Assembly (NCBI GenBank): GCA_963643215.1
Contig: CAVIJY010000117.1
Location: 1 to 14,658 of the forward strand
From: Darwinimomas sp963643215
GTDB taxonomy: Bacteria > Bacillota > Clostridia > Lachnospirales > Lachnospiraceae
Length of the DNA: 14,658 bases
Direction of reading: 5' to 3'
This document shows, in pieces, positions 1 to 6,079 of this stretch. Below the pieces are notes generated by a model, which saw only the letters and a program-made list of their open reading frames with translations, did not search any database and had not been told where the DNA came from. Positions within the stretch are counted from its first letter, which is position 1; every line of letters starts with the position of its first letter. Both the position numbers and the translations under genes were made by a program.

Positions 1-188
1 GAATTGAGCCCTGCGTCAGCACAGTAGATAAACTTCTTGCCGCCAAACATCTGAGGGATCTGTTTTTCAAGGGGAATAGCAAGCGTCTGCTCGTTGTCAG
101 ATCCGTTAGCAATGCACATGGAGATAGGAATCCCCTGCGCATCCATGAACAGCCCCATCTCAGATGGGGGATTAAAATGCGTTTTCAT
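1..188 (-). pseudogene. IS1634/IS4-like transposase fragment
   Basis: Minus-strand translation from an ATG at 188 to the window edge gives about 62 residues. It contains the blocks EMGLFMDAQGIPIS, NGSDNEQTLAIPLEK and KKFIYCADAGLNS. I recognise these as the central part of IS1634-like (IS4-superfamily, DDE) transposases, where the last block ends in a catalytic Asp region (CxDAGL). An in-frame stop (TAA at 189-191) lies directly upstream. The usual N-terminal half, which in this family reaches the MGLFMD block through a conserved HRP-type segment, is not seen in 189-409. The copy is therefore 5'-truncated or frameshifted. The 3' end lies outside the window, so inverted repeats cannot be judged. 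Between 189 and 409 I see no convincing gene, only short unassigned reading frames. Confidence is good for transposase homology and moderate for the exact IS family. Confidence 0.75.
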
Positions 189-409
189 TTATATCGGATG
201 GCATTGGAATATCTGCGGAGCTTGTCCGTACAGACCTTTTGATGTGCGATCTCATCTTTTCCCGCCTAAGCACTGCTTATCCTGTCCATTGACAGACGCC
301 ACCCATTGGTTTGAAAGTATGATTGCAATATCTCCCCCGAATCTCTGCTACGCGTATGCACACTTGGATGAGTTTTGTGCATAGAGGAGGTGTTATGCCG
401 GACAAGGAC

Positions 410-1183
410 TTACGGCTTATACCCCAGCAGGCTCGACAGGCGTGTCACTGCCGGGGAGAGTATCTTGATCAGAGACTGCTCCTCCTCGGGCGTGAGGCTC
501 GTGCCGGTGATGCTGACAGCGCCGACCGGGATGCCTGATACTCCCAGCACCACCATACCGATGCAGTATACTCCATATTCATTTTCTTCCTTGTCCGTCG
601 CATACTGTCTGCGGCGGATATTGCTTATGTCCTTGAGCAGGGAATGTACGTCCCTGTGCGTATATTCTGTCAGCGGACGAACCTTCATGGCGTCCCATTT
701 CTCCATGATCTCACTGTTCGTATAGGCGGCAAGCAGTGCCTTGCCCGCGCTGGTGCAATAGAGCGGCGAGCGCGTGCCTATATTGGTATATGCGGAGAAT
801 GCGGAGCTCTTCTGCCCGATGCTTTGCAGGCACAGGAGCTGGTTGTCGTCCTCTACTGAGAACTGCGCTATGCGTCCCGTCTGAGCCGCAAGCTCGGTGA
901 GAGCGGCATTGATGAGAGTCATCTTGTCGCGGTTTTGCGCTGCTCCCATACCGACCTCGCAGGCACGCATGGTCAGTGAGTAGCTGCCCGTCTTGGCATC
1001 GCGCTGCAGATAGCCGCACTGCACCATGGTATAGCACAGCCGCAGCAGGGAAGCCTTGCCCACGCCAAGTTCATTGTATATGTCGTTGAGGCTGGCGCTG
1101 CCCCGTCTGGAGACAAGCTCCAGTATCCTGAATGCGCGCTCCACCGCCTGTATGCTCTCTATCTTATTCTCGTTTTGCTCCAT
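410..1183 (-). CDS. IclR-family transcriptional regulator
   Basis: This is a 257-residue DNA-binding regulator. An N-terminal winged helix-turn-helix covers about residues 10-70 (IQAVERAFRILELVS, then the recognition region LGVGKASLLRLCYTMVQCGYL). A C-terminal IclR effector domain covers about 85-250, with the family signatures RSPLYCTSAGKALLA and YATDKEENEYGVYCIG. The frame is open to an ATG at 1249. I prefer the ATG at 1183, because GGAG sits about 7 bases upstream and the protein then begins just before the conserved IQAVERAF helix. Length is typical of the family. The gene is divergent from the mttB operon across a 541-bp spacer, so it is the natural candidate to control that operon, acting as repressor or activator in response to a pathway small molecule. 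The ligand is not known. Its leader runs through the hairpin block at 1214-1489. Confidence 0.93.
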   Translation of the reverse strand: MEQNENKIESIQAVERAFRILELVSRRGSASLNDIYNELGVGKASLLRLCYTMVQCGYLQRDAKTGSYSLTMRACEVGMGAAQNRDKMTLINAALTELAAQTGRIAQFSVEDDNQLLCLQSIGQKSSAFSAYTNIGTRSPLYCTSAGKALLAAYTNSEIMEKWDAMKVRPLTEYTHRDVHSLLKDISNIRRRQYATDKEENEYGVYCIGMVVLGVSGIPVGAVSITGTSLTPEEEQSLIKILSPAVTRLSSLLGYKP

Positions 1184-1213
1184 ATATGTCTCCGCGATAT
1201 GACAATAGTTAAA

Positions 1214-1489
1214 TTGATACGGGTTGCTTCGCGCATGGCGCTCCCGCAACCCTTAAAATATTCGCAATCCTGAGGCAGTGGCTTCGCTTGTCGAGGCACT
1301 AAGTGCCGAAGAGAAGCGTTAGCACTGCCCATGCGATAGCTGTCCACAACTGACGAGTGCAGTAGCACGAAGTCAGAGTGGAAACAGCGAACCGCGCCTA
1401 CTTGCTCATATTTTGGCGGGTCAAAAAGCCAAATCGACTCATGCAAGCAAGCTTGCATCGGCGATTTGAACCTTTTGCCCCTGTATCAA
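1214..1489. repeat. Multi-hairpin element closed by an inverted repeat
   Basis: The ends TTGATACGGG (1214-1223) and CCTGTATCAA (1480-1489) are complementary over 10 positions, with one G.T pair. Inside lie four consecutive imperfect stem-loops. H0 is 1221-1252 (GGGTTGC/GCAACCC with inner GCGC/GCGC). H1 is 1274-1329 (GGCAGTG...GGCAC / GTGCC...GCACTGCC). H2 is 1339-1388 (GCTGTCCAC, CTGAC and GTGC against GCAC, GTCAG and TGGAAACAGC). H3 is about 1417-1480, centred on CATGCAAGC/GCTTGCAT. H0 and the outer closing repeat share bases, so they compete. No open frame with good start signals fits. It could be a MITE-like interspersed repeat or a structured RNA; no target-site duplication is evident. 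The H3 module recurs near 13390-13450. Confidence 0.6.
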
Positions 1490-1511
1490 CTATATTATAT
1501 GCCCGTTTTAT

Positions 1512-1694
1512 GAAATGCAAACAAAATATAGCGAAATGCAAAAATAAAGCATAGAAATTTTATACATGATAATAGAAACATAACGCTTGCAATCTGAAAA
1601 ATATAGACTAAAATATGAAACAGAAGTTAAAAAAGTGAAACGCAAAACCGAGAAAATGTAAAACTAAGAAACTGCAAAATCAAGAAATCGAAAC
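1512..1694. repeat. Phased GAAA array, mostly 21-bp period
   Basis: In AT-rich DNA upstream of the mttB homolog, GAAA begins at 1512, 1533, 1554, 1575, 1596 and 1617 (exactly 21 bp apart), then at 1637 (20), 1652 (15), 1668 (16) and 1684 (16). Several copies share a longer core: GAAATGCAAA at 1512 and 1533, GAAACGCAAAA at 1637, GAAAATGTAAAA at 1652, GAAACTGCAAAA at 1668. Spacing near two helical turns would place the A-tracts on one face of the DNA. That fits intrinsic curvature, an activator-binding array, or a decayed tandem repeat. The likely promoter lies inside the array. Confidence 0.6.
1587..1614 (+). promoter_or_regulatory. Probable sigma-70-type promoter of the mttB operon
   Basis: TTGCAA (1587-1592) and TAAAAT (1609-1614) are separated by 16 bp in AT-rich DNA and match the -35 and -10 consensus reasonably. 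Transcription would begin near 1620, giving a leader of about 100 bases before the ATG at 1725. The -35 and -10 boxes sit between GAAA units of the 21-bp array, so proteins bound to the array could touch RNA polymerase. Other weak matches exist in such AT-rich DNA. Confidence 0.45.
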
Positions 1695-1724
1695 AACCAT
1701 CAACTAAGCACAAGGAGAGGAAAC

Positions 1725-3170
1725 ATGGCTGAGATCATGAGAGGCGTGAAGCTGTCGATGTTCACTCAGGAGGATATGCAGCGGGTGCATGACTGCTCAC
1801 TGCAGCTGCTGGCAGAGAACGGTATGCATATGCCCAGTGAGCGCGTGCTGGAGATATTTGCCAAGAACGGCTTTAAGGTAGACGGCGAGCAGGTCTACTT
1901 CACCGAGGCGCAGGTGCGCAAGGCACTGGAGAGCGCGCCGTCGCATTTTGTATTTGCCGGACGCAATCCTAAGAACAATGTGGATCTCGGCTCCGGCGAG
2001 TACGTGACCTGTACGCCCATCGGCCCCGTATATATCAGGACGCTGGACGAGGGCATGAAGGAAGGCACGCTCAAAGACGTGGCGGATCTGGTCAAGATCT
2101 ATCAGGCGAGCGACATCATCAAGATCAATACGAACAACGGCGTAGAGGCGAACGATATCCCGACCGTCAACAGGCATCTGGAGATCATGCGTGCGACACT
2201 GCGAAACACGGACAAGCCCATATATACCAGACTTTTCGACTATCGTCAGATGCACGAGGCGATGGACATGATAGAGATAGCCTACGGCGTGAAGCTGGAA
2301 AGGGGCGGCGAGCACTGGTTCGCACCGGGCTCCTGTCCGTCGCTGAGCCCGATGGGCTTCAGCCGTGAGGTGCTGGACTGCATCGTGGCACTGGCAGAGA
2401 GAGGTCAGATCGTCACGCTCGGGTCGGCTACCAGCACGGGAGTTACGGGACCGATGAGGATATATGGCAGCATCACCATGCAAAATGCCGAGCAGCTGGC
2501 AGGCATCGTGCTCACTCAGCTCATCAACCCCGGCAATCCTGTCGGATACGGGGTAGCCGGATGCCCGGGCAATATGAACGGAGCCAAGTACTGCTGCGGA
2601 TCACCCGGTCGTGTGATGCTGCAGGTCGGACAGATAGAGATGGGCAAGCGGTTCTACAACCTGCCCACACGTACGGAGCCGTATACGACGGACAGCACCA
2701 GCATAGACGTGCAGTGCGGTATCGAGGCATATGAGGGCACGATGTGCAACGTACTGGCGGGAGCCGACTACCATCTGGGCGAGATCGGCACGCTGGACGC
2801 GCTGATGACGGTATCCTACGAGAAGACCATCATCGATGAGGAGATCACCAAGCGCCTGCTCTATATCAAGGAGGGCATCGATGTATCGGAGGATGCGGCG
2901 AGCGTAGAGGTGGTCAAGGAGGTCGGCAGCGGCGGCACATTCCTCGTGACGGACGACACTCTGGACTACATGTACGACGCATGGTACCCGAAGATCACGA
3001 ACTGGAACCGGCCGGCGGAAAAGGAGATCGGACAGGACTACGAGTATGTGATCCGCCGTGCCAATGAGGAGTGGAAGCGCAGACTGGCGGATGCACCGGA
3101 GTCGATGCTGGAGCAGGGCGTGGACGAGGCGCTGGACGAGTATGTCAAGCAGCATACGCAGGAAGTCTGA
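1725..3170 (+). CDS. MttB-family (non-pyrrolysine) methyltransferase
   Basis: This 481-residue cytoplasmic protein belongs to the trimethylamine methyltransferase (MttB, COG5598) superfamily. The family moves a methyl group from a quaternary amine to a corrinoid protein. Recognisable segments are the N-terminal helices (LLAENGMHMPSERVLEIFAKNG), the barrel core APGSCPSLSPMGFSREV (about 200-216), VGYGVAGCPGNMNGAKYCCGSPG (about 273-295) and GKRFYNLPTRTEPYTTDSTSIDVQCGIEA (about 307-335). The frame has no internal amber codon, so it is a non-Pyl member. Characterised relatives of that kind demethylate glycine betaine, proline betaine, carnitine or gamma-butyrobetaine; which substrate applies here cannot be read. 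The start is well supported by AAGGAGAGG just upstream. No corrinoid protein follows, which is unusual for the family, although the BCCT transporter at 11738 fits a betaine substrate. The last 30 bases begin a 37-bp tandem repeat. Confidence 0.9.
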   Translation: MAEIMRGVKLSMFTQEDMQRVHDCSLQLLAENGMHMPSERVLEIFAKNGFKVDGEQVYFTEAQVRKALESAPSHFVFAGRNPKNNVDLGSGEYVTCTPIGPVYIRTLDEGMKEGTLKDVADLVKIYQASDIIKINTNNGVEANDIPTVNRHLEIMRATLRNTDKPIYTRLFDYRQMHEAMDMIEIAYGVKLERGGEHWFAPGSCPSLSPMGFSREVLDCIVALAERGQIVTLGSATSTGVTGPMRIYGSITMQNAEQLAGIVLTQLINPGNPVGYGVAGCPGNMNGAKYCCGSPGRVMLQVGQIEMGKRFYNLPTRTEPYTTDSTSIDVQCGIEAYEGTMCNVLAGADYHLGEIGTLDALMTVSYEKTIIDEEITKRLLYIKEGIDVSEDAASVEVVKEVGSGGTFLVTDDTLDYMYDAWYPKITNWNRPAEKEIGQDYEYVIRRANEEWKRRLADAPESMLEQGVDEALDEYVKQHTQEV

Positions 3171-3251
3171 GAGCAGGTATGTCAAGCAGCATACGCAGGA
3201 AGTCTGAGAGCAGGTATGTCAGGCGGCATACGCAAAAGATCCGAGAGAGGC
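3141..3251. repeat. 37-bp tandem repeat, two exact copies plus one diverged
   Basis: Units 3141-3177 and 3178-3214 are identical over 37 bp, beginning TATGTCAAGCAGCATACGCA. A third, diverged unit runs 3215-3251 (TATGTCAGGCGGCATACGCA, then drifting). The first unit encodes the last residues (YVKQHTQEV) and the stop codon of the MttB homolog, so the repeat extends from coding into spacer DNA. The stop lies in the first unit, so copy number changes would not change the protein. The rest of the spacer to 3419 shows only a short ACCGG/CCGGT stem near 3258 and no gene. Confidence 0.9.
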
Positions 3252-3419
3252 GGCATGACCGGACACCGGTATGCTGTATGACGGCGGTACATATTCTGCA
3301 TTGAATGTAACGGAGTATAGCTGCAGGTATATCAAGGAAACAAGTATACCGAAGGTATCTCTGCGTCTCTCGTCGGAGCACAGGAAGCTATACACAGGAA
3401 CAGAAGGAAGGAAAATAAC

Positions 3420-3617
3420 ATGGCAAAGGCAAGCGCGAACACGGAGCTCTGCAAGGGCTGCCGGCTGTGCGTGAACAACTGCCCCAAGGGCGCGATCAAG
3501 CCGCTGGAGACAGTGAACAAGATGGGCTATGAGATCATAGAGATAGATGAGGAGCTGTGCGTAGGCTGCGGCTTCTGCTACAAGGTCTGCCCGGACTATG
3601 TATTTACGGTTGAATGA
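3420..3617 (+). CDS. 2Fe4S-cluster ferredoxin subunit (delta) of 2-oxoacid oxidoreductase
   Basis: This 65-residue protein carries two complete 4Fe-4S motifs: C11, C14, C17 and C21 followed by Pro, and C47, C50, C53 and C57 followed by Pro. It is the small ferredoxin-like electron-transfer subunit (delta, VorD/KorD type) of a 2-oxoacid:ferredoxin oxidoreductase. It passes electrons from the thiamine site of the beta subunit to free ferredoxin in the cytoplasm. The start at 3420 follows AGGAAGG with good spacing. The alpha subunit begins 10 bases after its stop. Length and cluster spacing are normal for the subunit. The name rests on its position directly ahead of alpha, beta and gamma. Confidence 0.9.
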   Translation: MAKASANTELCKGCRLCVNNCPKGAIKPLETVNKMGYEIIEIDEELCVGCGFCYKVCPDYVFTVE

Positions 3618-3627
3618 GGAGACACAG

Positions 3628-4704
3628 ATGGAAGAATATTCGCTGATGAAGGGCAATGAAGCCATAGCTGAGGCGGCTCTGCGTGCCGGGTGCCGGTTCT
3701 ACGCCGGATACCCCATCACACCGCAGAGCGAGATACTGGAATATATGGCAGACCATATGGAGGATCGCGGAGGCGTATTCATACAGGGCGAGAATGAGAT
3801 CGCCAGCATGAGTATGCTATACGGCGCGGCGGCGTGCGGCGCGAGATGCATGTCCAGTTCGTCCGGCCCCGGATTTGATTTAAAGCAGGAGGAGATATCA
3901 TATCTGTCGGCAGCGGGACTGCCCGCGGTCATAGTCAACTCCATGCGGTATGGTCTGGGAGACGGCGAGATCACGGCGGGACAGGACTCCTACTGGGTAT
4001 CGACGCGCGGCGGAGGTCATGGAGACAAGCGCCTCATAGTGCTGGCTCCGGCATCCGTACAGGAGTGCGCGGATCTGACATATCTGGCATTTGACCTGGC
4101 GGACAAGTACCGCAATGTAGTCGAGATACTCAGCGACGGCGCTGTCTGCCAGATGATAGAAAAGGTCTTCCTGCCCAAGGCGCGTGAGCACGATATAGAT
4201 CAGTTTGACTGGACGCTCACGGGCAAGCCGCGCGGCGCAAAGAAGAACAAGGCATACAATCTCAGCTACTACATGGGATATGAGAAGTACGATGCCTATA
4301 TGCGCGGCAAGTTTTGCGAGATGTTCGAGAACGAGCAGCGCTGGGAGGACTTTGAGACAGCCGACGCGCAGCTCGTGCTGGTGGCATACGGCATATCATC
4401 GCGTGTATGCCGCACGGCGGTGCGTCAGGCACGAAAAGAGGGCATGAAGATAGGACTGCTGCGCCCCATCAGCGTATGGCCCTACCCGAGGAAGGCATTT
4501 GCCGCTCTGCCCGGTACGGTGAAAGCATATGTGAGCGTGGAGATGAGCCTGACATCACAGATGGGCGAGGATATCCGGCTGGCAGACGACAGCCGCCCGC
4601 TGTATGCATATCTGACATCCAAGGAGCTGCCGGCGGCAGAGGGCATCATCGCGTACTGCAAGGAAGTCCTCGCAGGCAAAGCTGTACCAACGGAGGTGAT
4701 TTGA
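3628..4704 (+). CDS. 2-oxoacid:ferredoxin oxidoreductase alpha subunit, VorB/KorA-like
   Basis: This 358-residue alpha subunit carries the pyrimidine-binding half of the thiamine diphosphate site. Key segments are GYPITPQSEI (about 27-36), QGENEIASMSMLYGAAACGAR, SSSGPGFDL and GGGHGDKRLIVLAPASVQE. The region resembles VorB (branched-chain 2-oxoacid type) more than pyruvate oxidoreductases. Where VorB proteins usually read something like MRGGPGLG, this one has MRYGLGDG, which may reflect a changed substrate pocket. The frame opens further upstream at 3598, but GAGGAG at 3615-3620 points to the ATG at 3628. It follows the ferredoxin subunit by 10 bases and precedes beta by one base, so translation is probably coupled. 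The expected reaction is 2-oxoacid + CoA + oxidised ferredoxin to acyl-CoA + CO2 + reduced ferredoxin. The exact 2-oxoacid is not predictable. Confidence 0.9.
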   Translation: MEEYSLMKGNEAIAEAALRAGCRFYAGYPITPQSEILEYMADHMEDRGGVFIQGENEIASMSMLYGAAACGARCMSSSSGPGFDLKQEEISYLSAAGLPAVIVNSMRYGLGDGEITAGQDSYWVSTRGGGHGDKRLIVLAPASVQECADLTYLAFDLADKYRNVVEILSDGAVCQMIEKVFLPKAREHDIDQFDWTLTGKPRGAKKNKAYNLSYYMGYEKYDAYMRGKFCEMFENEQRWEDFETADAQLVLVAYGISSRVCRTAVRQARKEGMKIGLLRPISVWPYPRKAFAALPGTVKAYVSVEMSLTSQMGEDIRLADDSRPLYAYLTSKELPAAEGIIAYCKEVLAGKAVPTEVI

Positions 4705-4705
4705 G

Positions 4706-5452
4706 ATGGCAGTACTGAAAAAACCTGAATCTATCATAGCGACAGCCGGCTACTGCGGCGGCTGCGGACATGGAGTGGTACAGCGTCTGATAGCCGAGAG
4801 CATAGAGGAGCTGGGTCTGCAGGATCATGTGATCGCCTCTGTCGATATCGCCTGCGCCTTCTGGTCACAGGATGCGCTCGACTACGAGTTCATCGCCGGA
4901 CCGCATGGCAGATGCGCAGCGGTAGCGACCGGCATCAAGAAGGTACGCCCCGATGCGACGGTATATGTGCATGCCGGTGACGGATGCTCATATGTCATCG
5001 GACTGGCAGAGACATTTTACGCGGCTATACGTGATATCCCCATCACGATGATCGTGGTCAACAACGGCATATTCGGCATGACCGGAGGTCAGATGAACCT
5101 TGCGACCACGCTGATAGGCGACAGGACGCTCAGCAGCAAAAAGGGACGCAAGAAGGAGACCATGGGTCAGCCCGAGGATATGCTCAAGGCTATGTCGGGC
5201 TTTGACGTGGAATATCTCGCACGCGGCGCTATCTACGATGTCAAGCATATCGAGCAGACCAAGCGCATGATCAGGCAGGGCTTTGAAAATCAGCGTGACG
5301 GCAGAGGTTTTTCTCTCATCGAGGTTCTCTCTCCGTGCCCGACGAACTGGAAGATGACACCGGTGGACGCTATGGAGAAGATAAAGACGCAGACCGAGCT
5401 GGTATTTCCGGTAGGCGTATACAAGGACAGGAGGCAGGAGAGCAATGGCTGA
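4706..5452 (+). CDS. 2-oxoacid:ferredoxin oxidoreductase beta subunit (TPP-binding)
   Basis: This 248-residue beta subunit binds the thiamine diphosphate. The cofactor motif is clear: GDG at 91-93 leading to NN at 119-120 (GDGCSYVIGLAE...IVVNN), followed by GIFGMTGGQM. The N-terminal YCGGCGHG (16-23) and IAGPHGRCAAVATGIK (about 63-78) are conserved segments of the VorA/KorB family. The first is usually CPGCGHG, so Gly replaces Pro here. Length is normal for a separate beta subunit of the Kor/Vor kind. The ATG lies one base after the alpha stop, and the gamma start overlaps its 3' end by 8 bases, so the subunits are almost certainly made together. With the ferredoxin subunit it forms the electron path of the complex. 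Confidence 0.92.
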   Translation: MAVLKKPESIIATAGYCGGCGHGVVQRLIAESIEELGLQDHVIASVDIACAFWSQDALDYEFIAGPHGRCAAVATGIKKVRPDATVYVHAGDGCSYVIGLAETFYAAIRDIPITMIVVNNGIFGMTGGQMNLATTLIGDRTLSSKKGRKKETMGQPEDMLKAMSGFDVEYLARGAIYDVKHIEQTKRMIRQGFENQRDGRGFSLIEVLSPCPTNWKMTPVDAMEKIKTQTELVFPVGVYKDRRQESNG

Positions 5453-5984
5453 TATCATCATCGCAGGCTTCGGAGGTCAGGGTGTGCTGACAGCCGGCAA
5501 GATACTGATAGATGTGGCTGCCCGTCAGGGAAAGAATGTCAGCTGGACATCCTCCTACGGTGCGGAGATGCGCGGAGGCACCGCGAGCTGCAGTGTAGTC
5601 ATCTCCGACGAGGAGATCGGCAGCCCCTACCCCACGCAGCTGGATATACTGCTCGCGCTCAACGAGCCTTCATATGAAAAGATGATAGGCAAGATGCGCG
5701 ACGGCGGCATCGTGATAGTTAACAGCTCTCTGGTGGGGGAGCGTGAGTATCCGAAAAATGTACAGGTCTGGACGATACCGGCGACCGATCGCGCCAATGC
5801 TGCCGGCAACGGACGCGCGGCGAATATCGTGATGCTGGGAGCCATGATCAAGGCATCGGGGCTTATGGACTCCGAGAGCTTCGCGCAGGGACTGGATCAG
5901 TACTTCGGCAAGAAGGGTCATGCCAATCCCAAAAATCTGGAGTGCTATCACATCGGATATGACGAGGCAGTAATGGCACAGTAA
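5445..5984 (+). CDS. 2-oxoacid:ferredoxin oxidoreductase gamma subunit
   Basis: This 179-residue gamma (catalytic-domain III type) subunit of the same oxidoreductase has the family signatures GFGGQGV (8-14) near the N terminus and SSYGAEMRGGTASCSVVIS (about 36-54). The C-terminal half has the expected NIVMLGAMIKASGL segment. The gene starts inside the end of the beta gene (8-base overlap), the usual sign of translational coupling. Gene order delta-alpha-beta-gamma gives a complete four-subunit enzyme. The gene is intact with normal length. Its stop at 5984 is followed by a 95-bp spacer with a strong palindrome before the acyl-CoA synthetase gene, the next likely step in using the acyl-CoA product. 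Confidence 0.93.
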   Translation: MADIIIAGFGGQGVLTAGKILIDVAARQGKNVSWTSSYGAEMRGGTASCSVVISDEEIGSPYPTQLDILLALNEPSYEKMIGKMRDGGIVIVNSSLVGEREYPKNVQVWTIPATDRANAAGNGRAANIVMLGAMIKASGLMDSESFAQGLDQYFGKKGHANPKNLECYHIGYDEAVMAQ

Positions 5985-6025
5985 GGTCGGGTCAGACCAA
6001 GCAAGACAAAGTAAGAACAAGCAAG

Positions 6026-6047
6026 ACCGGTCAGCGTGCTGACCGGT
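6026..6047. promoter_or_regulatory. Perfect 10-bp inverted repeat in operon spacer
   Basis: ACCGGTCAGC and GCTGACCGGT are separated by GT, giving a perfect 10-bp stem between the gamma subunit gene and the acyl-CoA synthetase gene. No T-run follows, so it is not a classical intrinsic terminator. It could be an mRNA processing or stabilising hairpin, or a dimeric protein-binding site. Upstream bases 5999-6026 contain the short direct repeat CAAGCAAGAC twice. Confidence 0.7.
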
Positions 6048-6079
6048 GCACTGAAGAAACGAGAAAGGACGAGAACCGT

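Noticed and set aside
395..538. Plus-strand ATG at 395 behind a perfect AGGAGG, opening a short frame antisense to the end of the IclR gene
   Set aside because: The frame is antisense to a clearly conserved gene, has no recognisable domain and is low in expected composition. The AGGAGG may be chance.
1159..1458. Minus-strand reading frame through the hairpin block
   Set aside because: Its frame is explained by the palindromic DNA, it overlaps the IclR start, and it has no motif or ribosome site.
1512..1694. CRISPR array suggested by the regular GAAA spacing
   Set aside because: The repeat core is only 4-11 bases and the period is 21 bp, far shorter than repeat-spacer units; there are no cas genes.
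1797..2483. Long minus-strand reading frame (about 228 residues) inside the MttB homolog
   Set aside because: It is an antisense shadow of GC-rich coding DNA. It shows His/Arg-rich translation without family motifs, while the plus frame is unmistakable.
1725..3170. Pyrrolysine (amber read-through) in the MttB homolog
   Set aside because: There is no in-frame TAG; the frame ends at TGA with a full family-length product.
3067..3304. Plus-strand frame across the mttB 3' end and the tandem repeat
   Set aside because: It reads the gene in a wrong frame and is Gly/Arg-rich; there is no supporting start signal.
6026..6047. Intrinsic terminator splitting the operon
   Set aside because: The stem is perfect but no T-run follows and genes continue on the same strand.
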